Positions 24,582-34,414 of a stretch of DNA of 58,792 nucleotides are shown one piece after another. The stretch comes from Candidatus Onthousia faecavium. Its GTDB lineage: Bacteria > Bacillota_I > Bacilli_A > RF39 > UBA660. Below the pieces are notes generated by a model that was not told the origin of the DNA, did no database searches, and was given only the letters and a program-made list of their open reading frames with translations. Location of the stretch: assembly GCA_018711135.1 (NCBI GenBank), contig DVIS01000022.1, positions 1 to 58,792 of the forward strand, read 5' to 3'. The translations under genes and the position numbers were made by a program. Each line of letters begins with the position of its first letter. The first letter of the stretch is position 1.

Positions 24582-26201
24582 CTATTTTTCATTATAAGTA
24601 TCAGGTAAATCATTTTCAAATAAAGCATAAACATCTTTTTTAGCCTTAATTCCTCTTATAAAATTATATGCTTCTTTAACATCATTGTAAACAATTAAAT
24701 TATCTTCATCAAAGTTTCCTTCCATTAACCCTTCTTTAATAGGTAAAGTTCTTTTTTCCCCAATCAAAACAACATAATCTGCTTTTGATAGTGTTGCTAT
24801 TTGTCGACCAAACTCTTTATTAAGTTCTTTTTCTTTATCACCAAGTTCTACCATTCCCGGTGTTACTACTATTCTAACTCCCGGCATCATCGCTAAAACC
24901 TCTAGAGCACTTTTTGCTCCTACCGGATTAGAATTATAAGCATCATCTATTTGATAGAAATAACCAAGTTTCTTAAGTTCTAAACGATGTTCTACCGGTT
25001 TAACCCCTCTAACCGCTTGTTGTAAGGAAATAATTGGTATTCCAAATTCTCTTCCTAAAGCAAGACCAGCAAGAATATTATAGACATTATGTTTACCTAG
25101 CAATTTCGTTTCAAATTGATAAGTTGTATTATCCCCTTTAAATTTAACATCAAAAGTAGTTCCTACATTAGAACATTTTATATTACTAGCTTTAACATCT
25201 ACATCCGCTTCATCAATACCAATCCAAAGAATTTTACATTTATTTTTTAATTTATAACTAACTTGTTTTGGATCATCTCTATTGAGTACTCCTACACCAT
25301 CACGTGGTAATGATTCAATGAGTTCAAATTTAGTCTTTTGAATATTCTCAACGCTTCCAAATGTTTCTAGATGAGCTGTACCAATTCTTGTTAAGATACC
25401 ATATTTAGGATGAACCATATCACATAACTCTTTTATTTCTCCTGGAACGTAAGCCCCCATCTCTGCAATAAAGATATCCGTAAATTTATCTAAATGATTA
25501 TTAATAGTCATAATTAAACCATAAGGTGTATTCAAATTACGTGGTGTAGGTAGCGTTGTATATTTAATATTTAAGATATCTGCTAATATATTCTTACTAC
25601 TTGTCTTTCCATAACTACCAGTTATTCCAATCACTTTTAAATTATTCATATTTCTTATTTTCTTAAGAGCTTTACTTTTAAAATGATGATATACACATTT
25701 TTCAAGCGTATATTTATTAATGAAATTGCCTAAGAAAATAATAATTGTATTTAAATAGACCATTAACATAAAGATAAATAGGATAAAATGATTAATTACA
25801 TTCTGATCTTTATATATATAAAGACAAACTAAAGGTATAAGGTAAATAACAATTATTGTTCCAATTAATCTCTTAATACGTGCTGTAACAACTAAAGGTT
25901 TTTTTACTTGTTCTTTAAGAATACTATTTCTATATAACCATAAATGACAAAGATAAACTAAAATAGCACCCATATTAATAATATTTTTTAGTGTATCATT
26001 ATTGATAAGAAATATATTAGCAAGCGATATTAATAAAAGGCCTAGTATTTCTAATGAAAAGAAATTACTACTATTATTAAAAACCCATTTTATATACCTA
26101 TTATTCTCATTATAAAGGTTTAATTGTAAAATATGTAAATTCTTTTTCGTTTTATAGCAAAGAATTACTATTGCTATTAAAACTAAAACGATTTCTAACA
26201 T
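24582..26201 (-). CDS. murF: MurF-type ligase fused to an N-terminal membrane domain
   Basis: A 539-residue protein. The N-terminal 165 residues contain about five hydrophobic helices. A Mur ligase follows, with the P-loop ITGSYGKTSS (193-202), the ATPase/ligand segment IAEMGAYVPGEI, EHRLE and the DDAYNSNP motif typical of MurF. MurF adds D-Ala-D-Ala to UDP-MurNAc-tripeptide, which fits its position just before ddl. Soluble MurF proteins are about 450 residues; here the extra length is the membrane domain, which would place the ligase at the membrane. It begins 2 bp after the hydrolase stop. Confidence 0.88.
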   Translation of the reverse strand: MLEIVLVLIAIVILCYKTKKNLHILQLNLYNENNRYIKWVFNNSSNFFSLEILGLLLISLANIFLINNDTLKNIINMGAILVYLCHLWLYRNSILKEQVKKPLVVTARIKRLIGTIIVIYLIPLVCLYIYKDQNVINHFILFIFMLMVYLNTIIIFLGNFINKYTLEKCVYHHFKSKALKKIRNMNNLKVIGITGSYGKTSSKNILADILNIKYTTLPTPRNLNTPYGLIMTINNHLDKFTDIFIAEMGAYVPGEIKELCDMVHPKYGILTRIGTAHLETFGSVENIQKTKFELIESLPRDGVGVLNRDDPKQVSYKLKNKCKILWIGIDEADVDVKASNIKCSNVGTTFDVKFKGDNTTYQFETKLLGKHNVYNILAGLALGREFGIPIISLQQAVRGVKPVEHRLELKKLGYFYQIDDAYNSNPVGAKSALEVLAMMPGVRIVVTPGMVELGDKEKELNKEFGRQIATLSKADYVVLIGEKRTLPIKEGLMEGNFDEDNLIVYNDVKEAYNFIRGIKAKKDVYALFENDLPDTYNEK

Positions 26202-26203
26202 AG

Positions 26204-26932
26204 TTATCCCTCCATAAATTTATTTATAATATTTATAACTTGATTTAAGTTTTCAAGATAAGCATAATGAGTTCCAGGTAAAATAATTAAAGCCCCATCC
26301 ACAAGTAATTGTTCTAATAGTTTCGCATCTTCTAAAGGTGCTGCTTCATCATTTTCACCCCAAATTAACAAGGTAGGTACTGTTATTTTTTTAGCATACT
26401 CTGATAAATCTTCATTAACAGTTTTAACTAATATTTCTCTCATTCTAGGCGTTGCATTTTTATAATCCTCTGATCCAATATAATTTTTCGCAATCTCAGC
26501 AATTTTTCCCATACCAGGTAGTTTTTTCGCTTGCTTTAACATCTTTTCTTTAAGCGTTAACCCCTTCTTCGTTCTAACACAAGGAGCTCCAAACAAAACT
26601 ACTTTAGAAACATCATATTTTGAAGCATAACAAATAGCAACTCTGCCTCCAAAAGAATGTCCAATTAAAGTAGGTTTTTTTATTTTTAGTTTTTCTACTA
26701 ATTGATGCACCATTAATGCATAATCACTAACACCCCATACACCATCTGGTTCAGCACTCATCCCATAACCTGGAAAATCTAAAATCGTAATATGATACTT
26801 AGAAGATAACAAATTACCAAGAGGTTCCATCATTTGAATATTCTGTCCCCATCCATGTAACAAGATTATATCTTCACCTTTATCATTACCATATTGTATG
26901 TAATTTACTTTATCTAGGTTAATACTCTTCAT
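26204..26932 (-). CDS. Alpha/beta hydrolase
   Basis: The start is ATG 26932 with AGGAGG just upstream. A longer frame to 27079 would overlap the neighbouring gene end and terminator. The 242-residue protein has the HGWGQN oxyanion region, nucleophile elbow GHSFGG, acid in WGENDEA and catalytic His in GTHYAYLEN. This is a complete Ser-Asp-His triad of the MhpC/BioH type. It heads the operon with murF and ddl, so a peptidoglycan-related ester or amide is possible, but the substrate is not visible. Confidence 0.85.
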   Translation of the reverse strand: MKSINLDKVNYIQYGNDKGEDIILLHGWGQNIQMMEPLGNLLSSKYHITILDFPGYGMSAEPDGVWGVSDYALMVHQLVEKLKIKKPTLIGHSFGGRVAICYASKYDVSKVVLFGAPCVRTKKGLTLKEKMLKQAKKLPGMGKIAEIAKNYIGSEDYKNATPRMREILVKTVNEDLSEYAKKITVPTLLIWGENDEAAPLEDAKLLEQLLVDGALIILPGTHYAYLENLNQVINIINKFMEG

Positions 26933-26965
26933 ACATCCTCCTGTACAAATTATAACATAAAAAGA

Positions 26966-26995
26966 AAAAAGAGTCTTTATTTTATGACTCTTTTT
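26966..26995 (-). terminator. Terminator overlapping the stop of the first YfiH-like gene
   Basis: AAAAAGAGTC (26966-26975) pairs with GACTCTTTTT (26986-26995). The stop codon (26994-26996) lies at the stem base. Confidence 0.8.
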
Positions 26996-27845
26996 ATAAT
27001 CTTTTAACTTTTTGGTAATATACCCCTTCAAAATGTCTACCATCTTTTTCTTTAGGGCCTTCACCATAATTATAAACACTATTAGAATAGTAATTACGAT
27101 TAGTTCTCGTATCAGCTTGATTTATAATAAAAGATTCAAACTCTTCTGGATTTAACTGATATAGCAAAGCTTTATCAAGATTAAGTTTAACACCATTTTT
27201 TGTCTCTTCTAAAGCATTAGCTTTTTTATAAAAATCTTCATCAATTCTACTTAATTCATCATTATTAAGCATTTCACTATTAGCATGAGCACCTATATAG
27301 ACATAAATATCTTCTTTTTTACTATCATATCTACTTTGTAAGGTTTCTACTGTTCTTTTAGGTAACCCAAGTCCAATCATTTCTGGACTACATGGTGCAG
27401 CAGCTGTAACACCTTTTCTCAAATCACTAGCAATAACTACTGGATAATCAGCAACAGCAGACCCAATAACAACACTAGGTGTTTTCTTCGTAATAACTAA
27501 GATATCTGCTAATAAACTTGTATCCCAAGCATCTTTATGAATATCAGCTATTTCACGAGTAATCTCAATATAATTACCTTGACCAGTTTGTACTGGCATA
27601 AAAAATTTATAAGGATTAAAGCCATTATTATAATCATCAGCTGCCATTTTTCTATGTTTCAAAAACTCCAACTGTCTTTTAGCTAATGACATTTCTCTAG
27701 GATAACAACTAGTCTTTGTTGTCATACATCCATACTTATTACCCGTATCTAAAATACGCAGATTTTCTGTTTTCATCATACCATTTTTTAAAATAGCATA
27801 ATTTCCCACTTTCATTATATTTTTCTTAAATTTTATATTTTCCAT
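26994..27845 (-). CDS. YfiH/laccase-domain-like paralogue lacking the metal ligands
   Basis: A 283-residue protein, about 60% identical by eye to the next gene upstream. The central part (about 115-190: DILVITKKTP, VADYPVVIASD, IYVYIGAHA) resembles the YfiH/LACC1 multicopper polyphenol oxidoreductase (purine nucleoside-active) fold. The residues aligning with the family Cys and His metal ligands are Tyr134 and Pro151 here, so catalysis of the usual type is unlikely. It may be a decayed or neofunctionalised copy. It is separated from the intact paralogue by a terminator and 90 bp, so it is probably transcribed separately. Confidence 0.55.
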   Translation of the reverse strand: MENIKFKKNIMKVGNYAILKNGMMKTENLRILDTGNKYGCMTTKTSCYPREMSLAKRQLEFLKHRKMAADDYNNGFNPYKFFMPVQTGQGNYIEITREIADIHKDAWDTSLLADILVITKKTPSVVIGSAVADYPVVIASDLRKGVTAAAPCSPEMIGLGLPKRTVETLQSRYDSKKEDIYVYIGAHANSEMLNNDELSRIDEDFYKKANALEETKNGVKLNLDKALLYQLNPEEFESFIINQADTRTNRNYYSNSVYNYGEGPKEKDGRHFEGVYYQKVKRL

Positions 27846-27917
27846 TCTTTTATTCCCCCTTTTGAATGTAGCTGTATTATACTACTTTACAGTGAATTTG
27901 TCAAGGAGAAAGAAAAA

Positions 27918-27940
27918 AAGAGTTTTCAACACCAACTCTT
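27918..27940 (-). terminator. Terminator overlapping the stop of the second YfiH-like gene
   Basis: AAGAGTT (27918-27924) pairs with AACTCTT (27934-27940). The stop codon (27939-27941) lies in the stem, with a T run after it on the minus strand. Confidence 0.75.
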
Positions 27941-28793
27941 ATAATCTTTTAACTTTCTGATAATATGCTCCTTCAAAGTGTCTTCCATTTTTTTCTTTAC
28001 GACTATTGTCATTATTATAAACACTATTAGAATAATAATTTGGATTAGTTAATGTATCTGCCATATTTATAATGAATGATTCATATTCTAATGGATTTAA
28101 TTGATATAACAAAGCTTTATCAAGATCAATTTTATATTCATCATCTTTAACTTGTCTAATAGCTCCTGTTTTATCCCAAAAACTTTCTGTTGCAAAACTT
28201 GGTCTTCTATCATAAGTCCAATCACCACTAGCATGAGCTCCGATATGAACATAGATATCTTCTTTTTTACTATCATATTTACTTTGTAAAGCTTCTACTG
28301 TTCTAATTGGTAAATATTTATCAATCATCGCTGCACTACAATGAGCTGTCGCTGTAACACCATTTTTTAAGTCACTAGCAATAACTACTGGACAGTCAGC
28401 AACTGGGAAACCAACAACTACTCTAGGTGTTTTATTAGTAACAATCAAGATATCTCCCTTAATATCTAAATCCCAACCATCTTCACATGCTTCAACCATT
28501 TCTCTTGTTAACTCTACCGCTTTGCCTTCTCCATCTTGACTAGGTACATAGAATTTATATGGATCAAAAGCATAATTATTATCTTTAGCAGCCATTTTTC
28601 GATGCTTCAAAAATAAATTTTTTATTTCCTCATCAGACATTTTCTCATCATAAAAACTAGGTTTCATACTCATACATCCATATTTATTACCAGTATCTAA
28701 AATACGAAAACCATTACCTTTAGCAAGACCATTTTTTAAAATAGCATATTTACCTACTCTCAAAACATTTTTATTAAATTTTATATTTTCCAT
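27939..28793 (-). CDS. YfiH/laccase-domain-like protein retaining Cys and His
   Basis: A 284-residue protein, the better-conserved member of the tandem pair. VADCPVVIASD contains Cys134 and TATAHCSAAM contains His151, at the positions of two of the three metal ligands of YfiH/LACC1 proteins. IYVHIGAHA corresponds to the family GPxI-type strand. The N-terminal His of the usual QVH motif is not seen (region reads VPSQDGEG). The N-terminal 70 residues are unlike YfiH. I call it family-like; enzymatic activity on nucleosides is inference. Confidence 0.55.
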   Translation of the reverse strand: MENIKFNKNVLRVGKYAILKNGLAKGNGFRILDTGNKYGCMSMKPSFYDEKMSDEEIKNLFLKHRKMAAKDNNYAFDPYKFYVPSQDGEGKAVELTREMVEACEDGWDLDIKGDILIVTNKTPRVVVGFPVADCPVVIASDLKNGVTATAHCSAAMIDKYLPIRTVEALQSKYDSKKEDIYVHIGAHASGDWTYDRRPSFATESFWDKTGAIRQVKDDEYKIDLDKALLYQLNPLEYESFIINMADTLTNPNYYSNSVYNNDNSRKEKNGRHFEGAYYQKVKRL

Positions 28794-28844
28794 AATATCC
28801 CCCTATCACAAACAAGAAAAGTATATAATTTTTTCTATAGAAAG

Positions 28845-29792
28845 TCAATTTCTTCCATACTTATCACCATTTATATACTTTTCTCTATCTACTATTGGAA
28901 ACTCTAAATTAATTCCTTCTAATTCAAATCTATTAACTACATAATCCTCATCATCAAATATGATTTGTGTATAATAATCTTTTTGCTTCATACTCTTTCT
29001 ATCCAAATCTTTAAGTGGTATTCCCGCTTTATAGAAAGCCTCACCATATTTTTTAGCATTCTCATCAGTTAATTCTATATATCCATCTTTCATTAAAGTC
29101 TTAGCAAAAAGAGCGTCTTCTACAAAATATCCAGGATCAGGAGCCATCAAAAGTCCTGTATTTTCTTCTTCTGTATAATATCTTCCCTCATTACAACGAT
29201 TAGTAGTAAAAAACTGTCTATAAGTAACATCAATTAGATAAGTTTTAGTCTTAACTGTTTCCGAATCTTGATATGGAAATGATACTGTTCCAAAGACATG
29301 ATTAAAGGGATAATCAAAACATTTACTTGCACTATTTTTAGTAACCTCAAATTCTAATTTTTCAAAAGGCATTATTGTTAAAGCTTGTCCTAATTCACAA
29401 AAACCATTCAATGAGTTTGTTTTTATATCAATTCCCAAACTAGAAAAGGCACTTCTCGCATTACTAACACTATAGTCTAATAATGTCTCAATCTCTTTAA
29501 AAGTTAATCCTTCTTTAAAACCGTTCTTTTTAATATCATTATAATGATTAATAGCATTATCTAATTCTATTCTATCAATTTTTTTACTTTCTGGTTCTTG
29601 ATAGATAATATAACTTTCATTTTCACCTAGTAAATATAAGTTATATGCAAAAGGCAAACTAACATCTAATTCAGATGACAACTTATAGTATTTAGTCCAT
29701 AATGATGATAACAAGTTATGTTTAGTTTCATTATCTAAATCTTGATTATAAACATCCATAATTGCATTCAAAATATCTTTTAAAATATCCAT
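28845..29792 (-). CDS. Unknown protein with a possible Cys-His-Asp centre
   Basis: A 315-residue soluble protein I do not recognise. The first 110 residues are helical. The rest contains, in order, NGFCELGQA (Cys about 131), FNHVFGTVSF (His about 165) and YLIDVTYRQFF (Asp about 189). Cys-His-Asp in this order, with the acid in a DxTYxQF-like context, resembles papain/transglutaminase-like folds. It begins 9 bp after polC and so probably ends the polC transcript. Export signals are absent. Confidence 0.5.
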   Translation of the reverse strand: MDILKDILNAIMDVYNQDLDNETKHNLLSSLWTKYYKLSSELDVSLPFAYNLYLLGENESYIIYQEPESKKIDRIELDNAINHYNDIKKNGFKEGLTFKEIETLLDYSVSNARSAFSSLGIDIKTNSLNGFCELGQALTIMPFEKLEFEVTKNSASKCFDYPFNHVFGTVSFPYQDSETVKTKTYLIDVTYRQFFTTNRCNEGRYYTEEENTGLLMAPDPGYFVEDALFAKTLMKDGYIELTDENAKKYGEAFYKAGIPLKDLDRKSMKQKDYYTQIIFDDEDYVVNRFELEGINLEFPIVDREKYINGDKYGRN

Positions 29793-29801
29793 ATCAACCT
29801 C

Positions 29802-32800
29802 TTAAAATAAACTCAACTGGTTAGAGTCAGGTAACTCACTAACAATTCCCATCTCTACCATTTTATCTGTTAGCGTCTTAGAAACTTTACCCCGTTTTTG
29901 TAAATCTTCTTTACTCAAGAATGGTCCTTTATCTCTTGCTTCAACAATTGTTTTCGCCACTGTAACTCCAAGACCATCTATCGTTTTAAATGGTGGTATC
30001 AAAGTATTTTCATGTTCTGTATCAACAATAAACCTCGTCGCATCACTTTTCTCAAGAGAAATTGGTGCAAATTTAATACCTCTAGCTGTCGCTTCCAACG
30101 CTACATGTAAAGAATCTATAATACCAGTCTCTTTATTAGTCGCTTCAAAACCTTTCGCCATTAAATCTTCATAACGTGTTTTAATCGCATTATACCCTTT
30201 TATCATCGTCTCAATATCAAAATCATCTACTCTAATTGAGAAGAAAGCTGCATAATAGTATAAAGGTTGATAAACTTTAAACCACGCTATTCTAATCGCA
30301 CTCATAACATAAGCACAAGCATGTGCTTTTGGGAACATGTATTTTATTTTATGACAAGACTCAATATACCACTCAGGCACATGAGCTTCTCTCATCTCTT
30401 CAACCATACCTTTCCAAGTTTCTGGATCCTTTGTCGCTTTACCTTTTCTAACATGCTCCATTATTTTAAAGGCTCTAATCGGTTTCATTCCCCAGTTCAT
30501 TAAGTTAACCATAATATCATCACGGCATCCAATAACGTCTTTAAACGGCACAATTTTATTTTTAATTAATTCACTCGCATTACCTGCCCAAACATCAGTA
30601 CCATGTGATAGACCAGATATCTTAACAAGCTCTGCAAAAGTACTAGGTTTTGTCTCTACTAACATCTGAATAACAAACCGTGTTCCTAACTCCGGTAATC
30701 CAAGTGTTCCTGTTGAACACAATATATCTTCTTCACTAACTCCTAAAGCTTTAGGACTAGAAAGAATCGAGAATATTTTTTTATCATCCATTGGTAAAGT
30801 TGTAATATCAATACCTGATAAATCTTGTAACATTCTAAGAACCGTCGGATCATCGTGACCTAGAATATCAAGTTTTAACACGTCTTGATCAATCGCATGG
30901 TAATCAAAGTGTGTTGTCCTCCAAAGCGATGTATTATCATCAGCAGGATATTGGAACGGCGTAAAATCAAAAACATCCATATATCCAGGAATAACAACAA
31001 TACCTCCTGGATGTTGGCCCGTTGTTCTTTTGACCCCTGTACATCCAATAGCAAGACGTTCAATCTCCACGCTTCTTTTATCAGGATTACCATGTTCTTC
31101 AAAATACCCTTTAACATAACCATATGCCGTTTTCTCAGCAACTGTACCGATTGTTCCAGCTCGATAAACATTATCAACCCCAAACAACACTTTTGTATAC
31201 TCATGAGCTTTCCATTGATACTCTCCAGAAAAGTTAAGATCAATATCGGGAACTTTATCAGCATTGAAACCAAGGAAGGTTGCAAAAGGCATATCTTGCC
31301 CTTCCTTACCTAAAGGTTGACCACATTTAGGACATATTTTATCTGGTAAATCATAGCCTGACGAATAATCTTTTCCATAAGACTCCCCATTTTCATCAAT
31401 AAACTCTGAATATTTACACTCTTTATTCCGACACAAATAATGAGCAGGCAATGGATTAACCTCAGTTATACCCATCATTGTCGCGACGAAACTAGAACCA
31501 ACTGAACCACGAGACCCAACGATATAACCATCATCATTAGAGTGTTTAACTAACTTTTGGGCAATCAAATAAATAACATCGAACCCTCCACCAATAACAC
31601 CACCTAATTTTTTCTTCATACTAGCATCAAGTTCTTCTTCACTACTATCTGGATTAGTTATTTTCAAGTTCTCTTTTATTTTCTTTTTAACCTCATCAAA
31701 ACCTGCTAACAACGTCTCATGTAATCGTTTAAATAATTCTATCTTAAAAGCTTCTCCTTCTAATTTACCTTCTCTTTTAAGTTCATCTTCTATCGCCTCA
31801 TAAACCCCATCACCATATAACTCTTTACTAATTCTCTCTTCAATATTATATGGCAATGGATCTCCATACATATCACTAGCTTTAGAAAAAACAAGTTCTG
31901 TAACTGTCTCTACACTTTTATCAATTTTAGGTGAAAAAGGAATACCACCTGTTTCAATAATAACCTCTAATATTTCTGCCATATCAGCTATTTTCTTAGG
32001 ATTATCAATTACAATTAGTTTTCTTGTTGCATCATCTAAGAACGAAAAGTCATTAAGCATTTCTTTAGTAGTCCTAAAATGATTACTTGGAATATTTTTA
32101 ATTCCTCCTCGTGCTAAAGGATGTCTTCCCCCTCCTGGCACTTTTTGATTTATAATTATTTCTCTATATATTTTATCTGCTCTTGTTATATGATGAACAT
32201 CCCCTGTTGCTACAATTAATTTACCCGCTTCTATTGTTGTATTGATAATTTTCTTTATATTAGTAATAATCTCCCCTTCGTTAGCAAAGTCACTGGTATC
32301 AATTAAATGAACATAACACTCTGGTGGTTGTACCTCAACATAATCATAGAATCTAATGATATTAGATAATTCTTCTTCACTCTTACTAGCCGCTTCCCTA
32401 AATACCTCTCCTTCATAACATCCACTACCAATTAAAAGGCCTTCCCGATATTTTTCTACTACACTTCTGGGAATACGTGGTGTTTTATACAAATAGGTTG
32501 TATTAGCATAACTGACGATTTTAAAAAGATTCTTTAATCCCACTTTATTTAAAGCCAAAATATTAATATGATTAGTTCTACCATATTTATATAACTCATC
32601 TGTCGCAACTAAACTCTCTAAAGCATCCATTGTTTCAATATTACGATTATCAAGTTTCTCAAGCATTTTATAAAAGACTAACGCTGTCCCTTCTGCATCA
32701 TAATCTCCTCTATGATGAGATTCTTCATCCCAAGGTACATTATATCTTTTAACTAAAGCCGACAAACTATGTCTTGCATACGTATTATCAAGAGTTCTAG

Positions 32801-34400
32801 ATAACTCCAAGGTATCAATAACAGGATTTTTAAACTCTCCAAGATTATATTTACGATAAGCCATTTCTAAAAAAGATACATCGAATTTCGCATTATGAGC
32901 CACCATTGGTAAATCAGCAAACCACTCTACAAATCTCTTAACAGCATTTTCCTCTGTATCTTTATCTTCAAGCATCGCATCGGTTATATTAGTAATATCA
33001 ATTATTTTACTAGGTAAAGGTCTTCCTGGATTAATAAGTTCATCATAACGCTCTAAAATAACGCCTTCCTTCATTTTAACTGCTCCTATTTCAATAATAG
33101 AATCAGCTCCTCCAGCATTAAACCCCGTTGTTTCAAAATCAAATACTACATAAGTTTCATCAAGTAATTTATGATCATTCGCTCTAATAACGATATCTAC
33201 TTTATCATCAACCATTACAAGCTCTGTTCCATATAAAGCCTTAAATTTCTCATCATCACTTTTACCTTTATTATAGCCTTTAACAAGATTATAAACATGA
33301 GGAAAAGCTTGTACTCCATTATGGTCTGTAATCGCAATCGCTTTATGTCCCCACTCCATCGCTTGTTTAACTATTTTTTCTTCATCCGCAACTCCATCCA
33401 TCTGACTCATCTTCGTATGGACATGTAATTCAATTCTCTTTTCTTCTGCATCATCTATTATTTTTTCTTCTTCATGATCTATTGGCATAATATCTCTAGC
33501 ATTAAGCACCAACTCATCGTGAGAAAAACTATCTTTTTTGGTATTTCCTCTTATCTTAAACCATTTTCCTACTTTTAACTCTTTACATAGTCTTTCATAC
33601 TCTTCATCTTCTTTACAAAAAACTTTACAAGCAATACTATCAGTTTCATCTGTAAATTTTAGAGTAATTATTTTAAAGTTAGATTTATTAGACTCAAAGT
33701 AATCAACTCCAAAGATATATCCTTCTACTGTAACATCATTATCTTCACCTAATAATAGACTCATTTTAATAGGTTCACTATCGATAATTCTACCTAATAT
33801 ACAGCCTTCATCTCTTTTTTTAGAAACTCTTACATAACTACCTTTTGATTTTTCTTTAACCACTGGACTCTTAATCACCTCTGGAATACTAACTGAAGCT
33901 AGTTCTTCTTTAATCTCATTAATAGTCTCATCATCTTCTCTAACTACCACTGGAATATATTCATTATAGCCAATACTATGATAAAAAAGATTAATATATT
34001 TACTAATCCCCTTAAGTCTATCCTCTTCTTTTTTATTAAAAGCTATTAATCTAAGATTATCACCATCAAGTTCTAAAGCTCCAAGATATATCTCTACCAG
34101 ATTTATAACTCCATCTTCTTTTAACTTTTCAAGGATATTATTATAATAACCAAGTAACAAGTTATTATCTTTACTCTTAACCTCAAAGTTAAAACTAACC
34201 TCTTTTCCAAAGACATTTTTATTAGTAAAAAGATTTTCTATCACCTCATAAGGTAAATAACTATTAACAGTAAGCTTAATCAAAACATCTCCCTTATTTT
34301 TATGAATAATAATTTTATCTAAACTAGCTCCCTCAAAGAACGAATAATATTCTTCTTTTAATTTTATTCTCTGTAAAAATAAGGTTAATTTCTCTTTCAT
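29802..34400 (-). CDS. polC: DNA polymerase III alpha subunit, PolC type
   Basis: A replicative polymerase of 1532 residues. The start is ATG 34400, with GGGAG 8 bases upstream. An upstream in-frame GTG (34407-34409) directly abuts the GGGA and is unlikely. Order: N-terminal domain, OB fold (about 200-300), PHP domain (ELHVHTK, HVH about 326-328), inserted DnaQ-like 3'-5' exonuclease (VVFDFETTGF, about 418-427), second PHP part, four-Cys zinc module (CRNKEC ... CPKC), palm with PDIDLNFSGEYQ, then fingers and HhH. The proofreading domain inside PHP defines PolC of low-GC Gram-positives. It lies between two unknown genes in one transcript. Confidence 0.97.
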   Translation of the reverse strand: MKEKLTLFLQRIKLKEEYYSFFEGASLDKIIIHKNKGDVLIKLTVNSYLPYEVIENLFTNKNVFGKEVSFNFEVKSKDNNLLLGYYNNILEKLKEDGVINLVEIYLGALELDGDNLRLIAFNKKEEDRLKGISKYINLFYHSIGYNEYIPVVVREDDETINEIKEELASVSIPEVIKSPVVKEKSKGSYVRVSKKRDEGCILGRIIDSEPIKMSLLLGEDNDVTVEGYIFGVDYFESNKSNFKIITLKFTDETDSIACKVFCKEDEEYERLCKELKVGKWFKIRGNTKKDSFSHDELVLNARDIMPIDHEEEKIIDDAEEKRIELHVHTKMSQMDGVADEEKIVKQAMEWGHKAIAITDHNGVQAFPHVYNLVKGYNKGKSDDEKFKALYGTELVMVDDKVDIVIRANDHKLLDETYVVFDFETTGFNAGGADSIIEIGAVKMKEGVILERYDELINPGRPLPSKIIDITNITDAMLEDKDTEENAVKRFVEWFADLPMVAHNAKFDVSFLEMAYRKYNLGEFKNPVIDTLELSRTLDNTYARHSLSALVKRYNVPWDEESHHRGDYDAEGTALVFYKMLEKLDNRNIETMDALESLVATDELYKYGRTNHINILALNKVGLKNLFKIVSYANTTYLYKTPRIPRSVVEKYREGLLIGSGCYEGEVFREAASKSEEELSNIIRFYDYVEVQPPECYVHLIDTSDFANEGEIITNIKKIINTTIEAGKLIVATGDVHHITRADKIYREIIINQKVPGGGRHPLARGGIKNIPSNHFRTTKEMLNDFSFLDDATRKLIVIDNPKKIADMAEILEVIIETGGIPFSPKIDKSVETVTELVFSKASDMYGDPLPYNIEERISKELYGDGVYEAIEDELKREGKLEGEAFKIELFKRLHETLLAGFDEVKKKIKENLKITNPDSSEEELDASMKKKLGGVIGGGFDVIYLIAQKLVKHSNDDGYIVGSRGSVGSSFVATMMGITEVNPLPAHYLCRNKECKYSEFIDENGESYGKDYSSGYDLPDKICPKCGQPLGKEGQDMPFATFLGFNADKVPDIDLNFSGEYQWKAHEYTKVLFGVDNVYRAGTIGTVAEKTAYGYVKGYFEEHGNPDKRSVEIERLAIGCTGVKRTTGQHPGGIVVIPGYMDVFDFTPFQYPADDNTSLWRTTHFDYHAIDQDVLKLDILGHDDPTVLRMLQDLSGIDITTLPMDDKKIFSILSSPKALGVSEEDILCSTGTLGLPELGTRFVIQMLVETKPSTFAELVKISGLSHGTDVWAGNASELIKNKIVPFKDVIGCRDDIMVNLMNWGMKPIRAFKIMEHVRKGKATKDPETWKGMVEEMREAHVPEWYIESCHKIKYMFPKAHACAYVMSAIRIAWFKVYQPLYYYAAFFSIRVDDFDIETMIKGYNAIKTRYEDLMAKGFEATNKETGIIDSLHVALEATARGIKFAPISLEKSDATRFIVDTEHENTLIPPFKTIDGLGVTVAKTIVEARDKGPFLSKEDLQKRGKVSKTLTDKMVEMGIVSELPDSNQLSLF

Positions 34401-34414
34401 ACTGCACACTCCCG

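Noticed and set aside
30885-31313. Open frames on both strands inside polC
   Set aside because: Shadows of polC, which is intact and has full domain content.
34400-34409. GTG start of PolC three codons upstream
   Set aside because: The GGGA of the ribosome binding site directly abuts this GTG, leaving no spacing. ATG 34400 has correct spacing.
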